Source of the DNA: Datnioides undecimradiatus
Taxonomy: Eukaryota; Chordata; Actinopteri; Lobotiformes; Datnioididae
Assembly: GCA_008933995.1 (NCBI GenBank)
Contig: WARS01000007.1
Coordinates: 2,482,230 to 2,546,229 of the forward strand
Direction: 5' to 3'
Length of the DNA stretch: 64,000 nucleotides
Shown: positions 1-11,816 of the stretch, piece by piece
Numbering within the stretch: the first letter of the stretch is position 1
Layout of the letters: each line of letters begins with the position of its first letter
The notes under the pieces: generated by a model
What the model saw: only the letters and a program-made list of their open reading frames with translations
What the model was told of the DNA's origin: nothing
Database searches by the model: none
Program-made: the position numbers and the translations under genes

Positions 1-1943
1 TGTGGTATATTCTGTAAAGTAGACATTTTAAAAAAGAAGCAATAATAATAATAATAACAGATCTTTTCAACAGATTAAAAATTGTAATATTAAAAGGGAA
101 AAGACAAAATAGGTAAAGGCAATTTGGAAAAATCCACTTCTCAAAAGAAAAAACTCCATCAAGGTCTTTGACAGCAGATTAGATCAGCTCACTTGTCATA
201 AAATGTAGAAAAAGTCTGAGCAAAGTTGTTTGAGGCTGTGTTTTTTTTGTTCGAGAACAAATAAAAAGATAGACGGTATATTCAGGGTGGCACACAGACA
301 CAGACAAACAATCACAAAACACAGCTGGAGCCCTAATCATTCCCCAGACTCTAATCAATAAAATCTGCCTCCTTCAGCATCTTCATGGCAAAGAATTACA
401 CTGTCTGACTGAACAAAGGAGGAGGGAAGGCGATGAGGAGGGAGACAGATACGACAGATTTGCTTTACCTAAATGCAGGAGCACTGAGCGAGCTAGTCTG
501 AATCCTAGCAAAGAATGACCAGCCTCTGCCAGAGAACAGTCTCCCTGGGCTGAGCCTGAGTGGATCTGAATAACTGTTGTTTCCAAAAAACAATTACGTA
601 ACAGCCCTCGACCCGATGAGCGGAGTGACTGCGGGCCCACAGCAAAGACGGCCGCACCTGTCGACGGTGCCGAATGAACGAAGACACAATATTTCATTTG
701 CATCCAGGCTGTAAAAAATAAAAACGGCCTTTCATCTTTCACGCTATCTTTCACACCCTCGCAGCTCTGCGAGCGCCGCTGTCCGTCGCCCGAGCCACCG
801 AGCGCAGCTCTCCTCTCTGGCTGATGGAAGATCAAAGCATTTGCTTTCTTCACTCATGTGTCGCAGAATTCTGGTGTGTAAAATGAAGGTAATCTCTCTC
901 ATGCACCCCCCCACCCCTCCAGTCTCTTGCTACTTCTCATAAGCTGCTGGAGGGGAGAGTGTGACCTGTTTCATAACCAGCAACATGCAGAAGATGCAAT
1001 GGGCACAGGCTCCACCGTTTCTTATGTATTGTTTATAAGTGTTTCCATGAATGTGGTTATTCATACTTGTGTGTGCGTCCTCTGTTAAGTCCTCACAGCT
1101 CAGTGACAAAAGTGGGTCATCTGTCAGAGCTGCGCAAAATCACTGTTTTCTGATCCGGCACACAGGACAGAGACACACCTGAGGTCATTTCACGTTGTGC
1201 TGGCAGTGTGGTTCTAAGGAGTGCTGCGTGTGTCTGTCCACTAGTTTGACTCAAATCTCTCGACAACTAACCATAACATGTGATAAGTCCCCAGAGGATG
1301 AATCACACTGACTTTGAAGATCCGAGACTTCACCTCTAGTTCAGATTTTTAGCAGCATTAAATGGATTGCCATGAAAATTAGTAGATATATTCATGGTCC
1401 TCAGAGGATAGATCCATATAAGTTAAAGGTTGGTATAAGAGAAAGGTTGTGATCCTGCAGTGGTTGAGTATTGGGAAAATGAACGACCTGTTTTAATTGG
1501 TTGGGTCAAAGTCAGAGGCTTCTTCATGCTCAGTCCTATCAACATTCAGTGTATTTCGTCAGCGGTGTAAGAACGTCTCAATGATTTCCTGATTTTCCAC
1601 TGAACAAACCTGATCCTACAAACAAATGAACACAGTGTATTCTTTGAGAAAGTTTCCATGACCACAAGAGGTCACCAGACAGATAACTGTACCTTATTGT
1701 CCATGCAGCATGCAGAGCACTGGGTGGTTGTGAGATTCAAAGCACCTTCAAACAACTGAAGTGTAACAAACTGCCATGACCTCCACAAATAGGCCTGCTT
1801 ATTCAATACATGCTGCTCTGTCAGACTATTTGATGTCCTATGTTAGTAGCAGGATTTGGCATGTTGATAATTTGACTGCAGTAGCGAAAGGTTATGCATG
1901 TAGTGATAATGGTCTTGGATGGAAATATAGAGTGAATAAAGTC

Positions 1944-1979
1944 TGTGTGTGTGTGTGTGTGTCTGTGTGTGTGTGTGTG
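1944..1979. repeat. (TG)n microsatellite, interrupted
   Basis: Alternating TG with one C interruption. It lies inside nsmf intron 1. Confidence 0.95.
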
Positions 1980-2134
1980 GATGAGGAGAGGGTGGATTCT
2001 TTATGTTTGCGACTATATGTTTATTGGAGAGAGAAGAAATAAGTTTGCATATAGAGTTATGTTTGGATGATGACTCAGACTTACAGACACATCGACCTGC
2101 TGTCATTTGGCTGTAAGACTGAATGCACAGGAAA

Positions 2135-2169
2135 GTGTGTGTGTGTGCGTGTGTGTGTGTGTGTGTGTG
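2135..2169. repeat. (GT)n microsatellite, one interruption
   Basis: Alternating GT with a single GC step near 2148. Confidence 0.95.
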
Positions 2170-2400
2170 CACACTCTGCCTCAACCATCAAACAACTCCC
2201 AGTATGCAGGAACGTGGAGTTGTGCCATATGGTAGACCACAGGTACACAGAGGCACATGTACTCAACACGAACCACTAAAAGTTTTAAACTGGTTATGAA
2301 ACAGCCTCGATTTAAAGGTGATACCTCAATATGACCTACATAAGCAAAAGAGAATTTATCTTTCACATTATATTTAGTGGCGATGGATGATCCTGGGCCA

Positions 2401-2435
2401 GGAAGAAAAGAGAAAAGAAAAGAGAAAAGAAAAGA
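2401..2435. repeat. AAAAG/AAAAGAG purine repeat
   Basis: Tandem purine units of five to seven bases (AAAAG with GAG interruptions). Confidence 0.85.
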
Positions 2436-4245
2436 CACGTCAGCCTTGGTCAGTTTTTCAACAGACGGACAGGAGAGCAGGGTTGAAAGGATTCAGAAGC
2501 GTAGCTGCTGGAACGGATTCTGAACAGGGGGTGCTCAAAAAATAGAATGTGTAATAAGTACTTACTGAGGCACAGTGCTTCACAGAGAGGGACTCCAGAC
2601 AAACCAAGTAGAAACCCAAAAACATGAATATTCAACCAGAAACCAGAACACATGCAGCTACAGCAAATCATCTAAAAGTGGTTTTTCTCCCCAGGTTGGT
2701 GCCGATAAACATCCCCCTTAAAGCACTGGTGTTCAGACTGTCCACGGTATCAACTTGAACATGCATGGGAGCCAGGTACATCAGTATTTTTGTGCCTTTG
2801 CCGTGCAGAACCAGGTCTTCACATGCAACAAGAGGGAAATGTTGTCTCTGATGTAGCAGATCAGTTGGGGGACGTTGGCTTGGTCTGATGAAGTTTACGG
2901 TTTCAGTTTGTAATAGGTCATGTTTGTGGGTGGAGTTTATAAACCACTCCATGTCTTCATTTTCAGCTCCATCTCCAGACAGACTACAGCCTCCAGCTGA
3001 AGGTTTTCGTGACGTCTTGGCTGCATCTCCTGTTCAGTTCCTCTGTAACCAGGTCCACTGCTTCACAAAAGTCCACTGTGAGTCCCAACTTTTTTTGTTT
3101 TGAAGAGGGTTATCTCCCCAAAAACCAAATATCCCATTTTTCACTGTACTGAGGAGAGGGAGTTTAATTTATTTAGTTTACATAAATATATTTTTGGGGA
3201 GAGGGGCTGCAGCACCGTCAGCAACCCTACTTCCTGTGGTTCCGTTCAACAACCAATCCAATACGTTGCTGGCCTGTAACGTAACATTTCATGCTAGATT
3301 TGCGACAAAGCAAAGTTGATCAGTTGAATCTGTTTGTTCAGGCTTACAAGTAACACATATGACACAAAATGTCATTTAATGAAGTAATAAAGTTTACTTT
3401 GTTTCACTGTTGTCACATTATAGTTATTAATCTTTCAAAGCCACATGACCTCATCACTGTTCATCTCACTAACAGCTGTGTTTAAGAAGAAAAGGAGTAT
3501 TAAAGTTCTCTCTTTCACGTTTTTTCCAAACCAAATGCTGACCAGGCAAAGATCATTTCAGCACGAGGCAGTGGAAACACTTCTGGATTTGTCCACAGGG
3601 GTTGCCAAAATCTATCTGTTTTCATGGTGAGGCGCTACCAAATAGCAGTAAACAAACCTTTAACAGCCAACAGAAAGAAAAAATTAGCTATCCGGGGGAA
3701 AAGAGGGTGCAGAGAGTCTTTGCTGCGGTTGCTGAGCAGATAGATGGAGGACACAAACACATATTTCTGGCAGGACGCGTGACACAAAATCGCCCCAATA
3801 TGCACTCAGTAAATGGAAGCGCACAAAACAGAAATTTGGAAATAAAATTGAAAAAGAAATCGTGTGGCAGAGGTATAAACCGTCTGGGGATCTGACACTT
3901 CAGACTGACTCTTCAGCTGAGATTTTAAATGTTAGTGCAGCCTGCCCTTTAGACAGAACGGAGGAGAGGAGCGAGCACATGAGGATTAAATGGATAGACT
4001 TGTGTGTGTGCACATTCCTGATTGTATGCATCTAAATATGTTTGAGCATTTTGTTTGTGAGTGTGTGAGGTGAGGAGATGGAGAGAAACCACTTTTGAGC
4101 GTCTCGCTTCCACACTCGTGGGGTCGTGCGCAGGTGAAAAGCTGATCAATATTGGATGCGATTCAGCTGCGCTTCCCATCTACGGGAGGCAGGGTTCACT
4201 CTGCCATTAACTCTGAACAATTAAACTGAACGCTGTGTGGTTGCG

Positions 4246-4247
<2 letters not shown>

Positions 4248-4295
<48 letters not shown>
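4248..4295. repeat. (TG)24 microsatellite
   Basis: Uninterrupted TG dinucleotide run of 48 bases, among the longest in the window. Confidence 0.97.
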
Positions 4296-4296
<1 letters not shown>

Positions 4297-4379
4297 AGCA
4301 GAGAATGCTAGAAGGTGTATCTAAATATAGATGGGTGACAGATTAAAGGAAAAGCCAATATTAGTGAGGTTGGGCCACT

Positions 4380-5270
4380 GCGTGCAGCCATAATAGCTTC
4401 AGTGCATTAATACTACAAGTCTCTGGAGCTCTGCAGGAGGGATGAACACCACGCGTCTGAAAGATATTCCCTCATTTGCTGTTTTTCCGACATGTTGGTC
4501 CAAAACCACCCATAGGTGTTCAGTTGGGTTAAGATCTGGTAGCTGTGAATGTCACTAGACTCTTCAGACCACTGACTGACCCTTTGGGCCATATGGATGT
4601 GGTACTGTCATCCTGGAAGAGACCTTTCCCATCAGGATAGAAATGTTTCATCACAGAATAAAGGCGATCACCAGGTACAACTTTGTGTTGGTCTGCAGTG
4701 ATCTTTCCCTCTCAGGGGACAAGTGAACACAAACACAGACACCAAATCCCCACCCCAGGCACAGCAGACCCATCGGATTCCCTCGCTGCTCGGATCAGCA
4801 TTCTGGCCTGCACTGCTCTCTCGGTGTACCCCACACATGCATTCGCCCACCTGTCGAGAATATGGAGAAGGATGACTCATCTGATCAGATCACGTTTTCC
4901 CACATCTCTGTAGACCGGTGCCTACGGTTTTTAAACCGCTGACCTCTGAATGAGCATTCATCTTTGTAACGGGAGGTGTGCACACTGCAACCCTGCTTTA
5001 ATATCAATCTGTGTAAGTGTGAGAAGACCGGTCTTGCAGGCATTCTGATCATGTCCTGCGTCAACATTCCCAGTCACCTGAGTGAAGAGCTGCTCCTCTT
5101 AACTGAGGGCTTTCACGCAGATCTAACTGCAGATGTGGTCCTATTGAAACATTCGTCATTTGACCAGTCGCTGTGAGTGAAGTTCCTGCCGTCCAGGCCC
5201 AAACATTGAACACTTGGCACAAAATCACAATCAAGCAAAGTTGCTCATCATTTCTATGCATGCCACAGAC
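4380..5270 (-). mobile_element. Tc1/mariner-like DNA transposon relic (dead transposase)
   Basis: Read on the minus strand, broken frames show the Tc1 transposase core. From about 4895 to 4800 the peptide reads MWENVI, a stop, then SDESSFSIFSTGGR, VWGTPREQCRPEC and another stop. This is the DDE-domain region around the catalytic Asp of Tc1-like transposases. Further along, near 4500-4540, a shifted frame gives the NPTEHLW-type motif (third catalytic Glu region, here LNTYGWFW in one frame and PTEHLWVVL in another). Stops and frame shifts throughout show a non-functional copy. I could not place the terminal inverted repeats, so the ends are approximate. It sits in nsmf intron 1. Confidence 0.8.
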
Positions 5271-5433
5271 AAAGACTGGAGGTTAACTGCTTAATTGTAC
5301 CATGCATGTGTGGAGGAGGGGCTCATCATCATCACTGGTTACCCCTTGTGTGAGATGTGTAGTATTTCAGCGGCTCCATTGAAGACGTTTCGGAAAAAAA
5401 AGATGCTCGGCCTTGAGACGACTCTTGTTCCCT

Positions 5434-5471
5434 CACACACACACACGCACACACACACACACACACACACA
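5434..5471. repeat. (CA)n microsatellite
   Basis: CA dinucleotide run with one GC interruption. Confidence 0.95.
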
Positions 5472-6157
5472 TTCATACAGTGGGCTACCTGGCTAAGGCT
5501 CCCTGTGTAGCCACTTGCCATGCCGTGCTGTGTGTGAGCACCACATTCCCTTCTTCCTTTCAAGGTGGCACAAACACAGGCAGACACACACTGCAATGCA
5601 TGCAAAAAGGGCTCCCGCACAGACTGTGTAATGTAGAGAAGACACATAACACTGAGAGAGAATGACGTAATAGCACATCAGCCCACATCTGGGGATGTTG
5701 AGAGTCTGCACAAGTCAAGGTCATTCACTGGTTGAGTTAAAATCACACACCGGGGCCTCCGAGAAGCGCACAAATGCTGACAGTTCTGCGCTCCTGATGT
5801 CGCTGGAGACAGCAGCCCGCGGTTCGCGCTTCATGTGTAGACATACGAACACAGACACACGTGCTTTTCGGTGGAGCTGCAGCTCCAGGAGAGCCTCAGA
5901 CATGCAGCCAGCGCAGGATGGAGATCGCTCTGCCTGTATGGTGCCATAAGAGCTGTAATCCACACAGCCCCATACAGTGAGCGTCTTTTATAAAGCAGTC
6001 GTTAACAGCTTTTAACGGGCTGGACTCCTGCCAAACAGTCTGAGTCCCGCTGATGGTTCCTGGTTGGATACACAAGCAGCCCGTTTACCCGTGCTGCCAT
6101 CCGGTCCAGTAACTAACCGTGATCGGTGATCGCTACTAACGACCGAATCGATTGAGG

Positions 6158-6175
6158 TGATTGATTAATTGACAG
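6158..6175 (+). promoter_or_regulatory. Composite PBX-HOX / TAATT / MEIS-like motif
   Basis: The 18 bases TGATTGATTAATTGACAG contain, back to back, the PBX-HOX consensus TGATTGAT, a TTAATTGA homeodomain core and the MEIS/PREP consensus TGACAG. The cluster lies about 660 bases downstream of nsmf exon 1, in the CpG-rich start of intron 1. Motif presence is seen directly; regulatory function is inference. Confidence 0.35.
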
Positions 6176-6832
6176 TCAGGATCACTTGCCCGGCGCGAAG
6201 GCTGCAGCCCGGTCCCTGCGCTGTCCGCTCGGGTCGATGCGGCCAGACATTTGGGCTCAATTTGCATTAAAAAAATCTGACGGCGGGCTATTTTTGCAGC
6301 AGGTGACGGTCTATTTTGGGTGATGCCTAACTGGGAAAATGTATCAGGGTTACTGTGAGTCACGGCAGCCCTCGCTTTGCCTCTGCATGACTTTCATTAC
6401 ACAATGATGCTTCATTCACAACATCAGTGAAAGCTGCGGCGCGCCAGAGGCGAATATCCTCCTCCAGTGAGTTCAGTCTCACCGAAACAATGTCAGGGAA
6501 TTACAGGACGGCTGTCCATATACGTAGGCTGTATTTGCCCATTGCTGGTGCAATCTGGACAGATAAAAGGCCATTTAAGCATGCATTTGCTCAGTCGCAC
6601 GCCCCGGGCTAGACGGGACAGTGGGCAGACGTGCGGAAAGCGCAAAGAGCCTCTCTGCGCATTCCAAAGAAGCGCTGCTGTACCCGGGATAGCGCAGTGG
6701 TAATTCATCAAAACACACAACTGTCACACGTGCAGACTTAGCTCGGGTCGCACCTGAAGGATCACTCTTCCCCCGAGGGTGCTTATAAAATGGGGTAACC
6801 TACAAAGGCGGAGAGCTCCGGGTGTCACTCAC

Positions 6833-6903
6833 CTAACTTTTGCTGCCACAGAGGATATCGCATCGTTTCTCAAATGCCTCCTTTTGGACACGGCAGTTCC
6901 CAT
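6833..6903 (-). CDS. nsmf: NMDA receptor synaptonuclear signaling and neuronal migration factor, coding exon 1
   Basis: The minus-strand ATG at 6903-6901 opens MGTAVSKRRHLRNDAISS followed by VAAKV, and the exon ends with the first two bases of an Arg codon at a good GTGAGT donor. Mammalian NSMF (also called Jacob or NELF) starts MGAAASRRRALRSEAMSS then VAAKVR, so 23 residues match closely without gaps. Gly2 with Ser6 and the basic SKRR stretch form the N-myristoylation signal known to tether this protein to membranes. Family knowledge: it carries NMDA-receptor/ERK signals from synapse to nucleus and affects GnRH-neuron migration. Only about 23 of roughly 500 residues are in the window; all later exons lie to the left. 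The neighbour pnpla7, same strand as in mammals, supports the call. Confidence 0.9.
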
Positions 6904-7217
6904 GCTGACATGGAAACGGCGCAGGCAGGAAAACAGTTCATTCCCAAGAAAGGATGGAGGAATGCGACAGTGAGAACATTACCAAATAAAAAAAAAAGAA
7001 AGAGGGAAAGAAAAACCCGCAAAAACAAAAAAAAACCAAAAAGTTGAAGGGAAATCCAGGAGCGGATATGTCACGCACACGTCCGCAGAGCAAAAGATGC
7101 CAAAAATCAGTCAGCCTCTCTCTTCCTCTCTCTCCCTACTGTCTCTCCGGATATGAGCACGTACGTGGGGTAACAGTCAGCTGCACAGCTGTCAGCGTGT
7201 GGCTGAAAATACCCAGA
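6904..7217 (-). promoter_or_regulatory. nsmf: nsmf 5' UTR and proximal upstream region
   Basis: This sequence lies immediately upstream of the nsmf start codon. It has scattered CpGs (for example around 7070-7100 and 7155-7175), A-rich runs at 6987-7042 and no obvious TATA box at a fixed distance. A (CT)n tract, GA-rich on the nsmf sense strand, follows at 7218. The transcription start cannot be placed from sequence alone. Confidence 0.4.
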
Positions 7218-7246
7218 CCTCTCTCTTTCTCTTTCTCTCTCTCTCT

Positions 7247-7277
<31 letters not shown>
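7218..7277. repeat. (CT)n / (GA)n microsatellite
   Basis: A CT-rich tract with TTTCT interruptions ending in a clean (CT)n. On the nsmf sense strand it is a GA repeat about 315 bases upstream of the start codon, so it may be part of the promoter or 5' UTR. Confidence 0.9.
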
Positions 7278-7458
7278 ATTGATGTGAAAATGCACTGTGA
7301 GGATGGGAGGGGTGGGATATCACCACCACCATCATCATCATCACAAAGGGGAGGGGGGTGTCATCTCATCCTGTTTTTGGTCTATCATCTGTGTAACTTC
7401 ATTTATTTATTTATTTATTGCCTCCTGTTATGTCATTGGTCATTTTAGTGAAAGGGTC

Positions 7459-7483
7459 CACACACACACACACACACACACAC
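7459..7483. repeat. (CA)n microsatellite
   Basis: Uninterrupted CA run. Confidence 0.95.
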
Positions 7484-10254
7484 GCTCTCGTCCACATCCA
7501 TGGACGGAGGGAGCAGTAAGGTTGAGGCGCTGCAGTGCTCTGTGAGCACCACTTCACAGTCTGCTGTTATCAGTCTGTTGCTGAACGCTGTTTTGGGGCC
7601 GTTTGTGGCAGGACCTTTAATGTTATTAGCATTCAAAGGAGCTGTGGAGCCTGACAGATCAGAGAGGGCAGCAGTGTCACAGTGTAGCTACTGATTACGC
7701 CTCCTAAGAGAGTGACTATTTGCTGAAGTACTGTAGCACTTCGCTGAGGTTAAGTTGTGGCTTGTATTGAAGGTTGCTAAGGGGGGAACCTTGCATGCAT
7801 TCATCACTGACCACGTGATCACATGTTGGCCTCACTTTGTGATTTGTTGTCATATGTTGTATTACTACACCTGCAGTCAGCCAAACGTCCAGCGTAGCAG
7901 GTGACACTGTAGGTTGTAATCAGTGTGGCATTAAGCAATATAAGTAAATGAACACAAGCTGTTTGTGTTTCAGCTGCATTTGAAACAGCAGTTCTGAGGA
8001 ACAGTTGCATTGCAGGCAGAGGTGGAGCTCGTCTGCTCGTCGGCTGCAGGCAGTGTGGATGCAGCACAAGCTAGTTTAGCAGGTTGACTCTGGAATCACC
8101 GGCCACAGCAGTGACGCTGGTCATGGTTTCAACGTGTGAGTCTGTGCATGCGTGTGTCATCATGACTGATGATGTTTATTTGTCTGTTGACACATTTTGT
8201 CAACCTGATAGCATGGCCGCTGTGCAACATGCATGTGTGAAACTTTACAGGTGTGTGGTGCAAATCATAATAAATGCTGAGCTCGTACATGGTTGTGGTT
8301 AGAACAAGTGGGTCGGACATAGGGCCTTTATTCTTTGTGAACCTTTACTTAGATGTTCCTAAGCCGACAGCCTGACCAACTACAGTCTTATTGATACCAG
8401 CTCCCACAGTCAGAGGTGATTCTTGCTTAAACACAAGGATTAGAGTGGCATTTAATCAGGGAAGGATGTATGTCTTTTATTCTTTGTATAAAAATATTAC
8501 AAATGAGAAAAAAGATCTAACAAATGCAAACCATTAAACATTTTTAAAAAATTCGGGAAATACTGAGCTCATGGATTCGATAAAGTCAGTGGTGGCCTGT
8601 TTTTCATCGCACAGTCAAAGAGCAAAGATTGGTTTTTATAACTTCCTGGAAGTGTCCTCATGTCCCCAGTGGAAGTCCACACAGGAAGTTGAGTGTGGTA
8701 GAGACGTGTGATTTAACAGACAGAATAACATCAAAGTTATTTTTGGACTTTTTGGACTTTTTTAACCAGCAGTAACACACCAACCATTAAAAACCAACTA
8801 CCCAGCACACTAAATCTGATTCTATTAATATTCTGGATTTTAATTAATAGTACAGCTGTGCTATACCTCCAGATTTTCTTCCCTTTATTTAAGTAAATCA
8901 ATGCTGGCAAAAGTCCCAGCAGTACAGAAATTTGTTAACTCTGACTACTCAGTAGCAATTGATCACCAGTCAATAATGATGGTGAGTGTTGGTGCACGCA
9001 CACATGCACACACACTGGCACATGCGCACGTCATATAAACTGATGGAAGCTCAGGCCGCAGACGAATCACCCAGTAACGGCCGATTAGCCTCCAACCATC
9101 AAATCAATCAATCTTTCGGTCCACACGTCATTTCACCAGCATCCCGAATGTGCAGGCCGTCCTTGGGCTTTATATCTTTTAGTGTGTGCTTCTCCTGCAC
9201 GCACACACATAGACACACTAAGACAAAAGGAATGAAAATCAATAAATAAAGCAAAGCACTGCTGGGCTGGTGTGAGCTGCTGTAGGCCATTAAGCAGTAA
9301 ATAATTCCAGGCAGCTCTGACCAGACTGAGCGAGCGTGTGTGGATGGACTGTAGATGAGCACGGGAGAAGCAGGGATGAATGAACGGGGAGGGGACAGGA
9401 CGGTGGAGCTCCCCACACAAGCCAGGAAGAAGAGCAGGGGAGAGATGATGGAAAAGAGGAAGCACAAATGGACAGCGGGGATCCAGAACAGAAAAAAGGG
9501 ACACAAGGATGAATGAAGGAAGTGGTTCGTGTTGTTCATTCTGTGAAAGGACTGCAGCTATGAGACTACTACCAGCAGACACAGTGGGATAGCTTTCAGG
9601 TTAAAGGGACGAAAGGAACGACAAAATAGATTAAAAGTAGTGAAAATGGGAGGACAAGGAAGACACATGCAGCCATCAATCCACATCTGCCAGAGATATT
9701 AGTGTCTCCTCTGACCCTGGCGAGCACTCACCATTTGATTGATTGCAAAACGGATCGATACTTTGAGTCTGCAATGGTTACAACAGCAAGTGGGCCAAGA
9801 GTCATTCCGAGGGGGCTGAGTTTACAAAACAGAATCAGTTCAGGAACGAAATGCATTGTTTGTCAAGGAATTCACTGCACCGGCCAATCACATACACGCA
9901 TTTCTGATAAATGTGTAGCACGAAAGCTGTATTTCTACTCTTTATATTGTGATTGTTGCAGCAAAAGATGAAGCGGTTACCTCCCTGACAACTGACCAGA
10001 GTTGTAAAACGCTGCCTGAGTATTACAAAGCGCTGTGTAGTGTTTTTGCCATCTGATAAACAACCCAGAAGTCCTGATAAACCTTTTAAATCTATTACTC
10101 AACTTACTCCCTGAACTGAGTTAATTGTCTCACCGGCAGCTGAACAACACACCAACAGCAACACGGCTGCCTGTGCTGCTGCCCATGGGCCTGATGAACT
10201 GATGGTCTTTGATCAGATATGTTCTTTACACGTATAAAACTGATGCAGGAAAAC
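7484..10254. other. Intergenic spacer, no gene seen
   Basis: Open frames here (for example on the minus strand at 9.1-9.6 kb) are compositionally biased, have no recognisable domain and are not bounded by convincing splice sites. No RNA gene was recognised. Confidence 0.5.
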
Positions 10255-10675
10255 TACTTTGTGCATTTACTTTCATCTTTTAGACTGGATTGTTGCAACT
10301 GTTTAACTCTTTATATTAGTGTCTGTACACTGTGTACATCACTGTGCTCCCAGAACGCCGAGTTACTCGTTGTTCCTAGAGTTTCCAAAGGTAGAACCGT
10401 CAGCTACCAAGCTCCTCGCCTATGGAACCAGCTCCCAGTCTAGGTTTGGGCTGCGGACACCAAACTTTGAGCGGAGCTGTACGTAATCCTAGACTAAGCT
10501 GAGACCCAGTTCCCAATGGAAATGGATTCTCCTCTGGTGTGACGGTTCTGTCCGAGCTGTGGTGTAATCCATGTTCAGGGAGCTGCCTCTGTGTGTTGAT
10601 TGGTTGGTTTGGGGTTTGGACTAAAATGGTCCACATTCAAGAGTGGGCTTAAAACTGCTTTAAGAATCTAAAGCT
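10255..10675 (+). mobile_element. LINE 3'-end relic (reverse-transcriptase C-terminus)
   Basis: Plus-strand translation gives pieces of the conserved C-terminus of fish non-LTR elements in order: FRLDCCN (family RLDYCN), LLVVPRVSKGR followed by SYQAPRLWNQLPV (family LxVPRxR...APxLWNxLP), then after a stop FKSGLKTALR at about 10635-10665 (family FKSRLKTHLF). Stops and shifts interrupt it, so it is a fossil of the L2/Rex type. Family placement is approximate because only the tail is present. Confidence 0.7.
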
Positions 10676-11728
10676 AAGAGTTAAGGCTGACTCAGGTGAT
10701 GTGAACCATCCCTTAGTTACACTCCCAACTAGGTGGAGGCAGTACACTTGCCATCAAGTGCTGCTCCCACGGTTCATGTTATTTTACAACTTTGACCTTG
10801 GTTGTTGTTGACCTTTCGAAGCACAACTAATGAGACAGCTGTAGGTGATGTGGCCAGTGGCAACGCATGAAACCAGGGGAGGCAGACAGGGATGGAAGAC
10901 GTACACATACCACAATACATGGTGTGTTGAATTAACCTTGAATGCATCATAAACAAAACCCTCTGTGACTGTAACAGTTGCTGTTGCTCACAATGTGATG
11001 ACGTGTACTCGCATCCCTCTTTACCTCTGCACATGTTTGCAACGTACTCTGTGAGGAAACGAGCATATTGTTACATTTGTGGGTCATTTCATGCCCCATA
11101 TAGATCAGAAGTTGTACAGTGGTTCTGAACCATTGTTGACTGATGTTAGTAGCCTACAACCGCAACCCAGATACAATGGGCTACACAGAGCGAACGGTGT
11201 TAACACTACAATGTCTTCAAACTGTAGCAAGCATTCAGCAGCATTATCAGTCCAACCTGGAGCACAATTTCCGGGTGAGGCCAGGAAGAACCAGTGTCTG
11301 CTGGCATAATTTGATTGGTGAGGTTTTGGTTCTGGAAGCATAGCTTGAAACCTTCAGGATCTCCAGATGGTCCCTGATGAACCTCAGTGAAAGACCATGT
11401 CTGCAGCAAAAAAGAGGGGTTGTGAACTTACTTGAAGTAGCTATTGAACCTTTCATACTTTCCATTCCATGCGTCGTCCCTAAAATCTGCTTTCTGTTAA
11501 TGATGGCATGCACATGTCTCATGTAAGTGAGTGGTCATGTGACGATACTGGGCTGAAAACCTTGTTTCAGCATTGTCAAACTCGTGCATTCCCAGCCGAT
11601 TTAGCTGTCACATCTATCTGTCCTTTTATCTGAGACTTAATCAGCCCATCTGACAGTCAGACAAGGTCGATACTGTGATAATGAATTGTGACTTTACCTG
11701 TTTTTGAGTCCATATTTAATCCGTGCAT
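10676..11728. other. Intergenic, unassigned
   Basis: Non-coding sequence with several overlapping short open frames on both strands near 11.08-11.52 kb, none with a recognised motif. It may include an unclassified old repeat, but I saw no terminal repeats. Confidence 0.4.
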
Positions 11729-11775
11729 GTTAGGGCAATGTGAAATTGACACTGCCAATGTGAAATTGCCCTAAC
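11729..11775. repeat. Inverted repeat enclosing a 13-base direct repeat
   Basis: GTTAGGGCAAT at 11729-11739 is the exact reverse complement of ATTGCCCTAAC at 11765-11775. Inside, CAATGTGAAATTG occurs twice (11736-11748 and 11756-11768) with a 20-base period. The sequence supports a cruciform or hairpin; function unknown. Confidence 0.85.
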
Positions 11776-11786
11776 GTGGGTTATGG

Positions 11787-11816
11787 GTCTTAACCTACTT
11801 TAGAGTAGGTTAAGAC
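11787..11816. repeat. Perfect hairpin, 13-bp stem and 4-base loop
   Basis: GTCTTAACCTACT and AGTAGGTTAAGAC are exact reverse complements separated by TTAG. It lies 11 bases after the preceding inverted repeat. The two may be the ends or core of a small fold-back element. Confidence 0.9.

Larger units (their letters stand above)
1..6832 (-). other. nsmf: nsmf intron 1 (5' part; extends past left edge)
   Basis: This stretch lies downstream of nsmf coding exon 1 on the minus strand and starts with that exon's GTGAGT donor at 6832. I looked on the minus strand for the expected second exon (in mammals a short peptide continuing AARAFGEYL) and found none, so the intron continues beyond the left edge. 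It holds microsatellites, a decayed Tc1-like transposon (about 4.38-5.27 kb) and, from about 5.75 to 6.8 kb, a CpG-rich stretch next to the first exon that includes a homeodomain-type motif cluster. The rest (1-1.9 kb and 2.4-4.2 kb) shows nothing beyond ordinary non-coding sequence. Confidence 0.75.

Noticed and set aside
383-853. 156-codon minus-strand open frame
   Set aside because: No domain, no splice context, biased composition; lies in nsmf intron 1.
9108-9582. Two overlapping minus-strand frames of 143 and 149 codons
   Set aside because: Both frames are open over the same bases with Phe/Leu/Ser/Pro bias, typical of chance frames in pyrimidine-rich DNA; no motif recognised.
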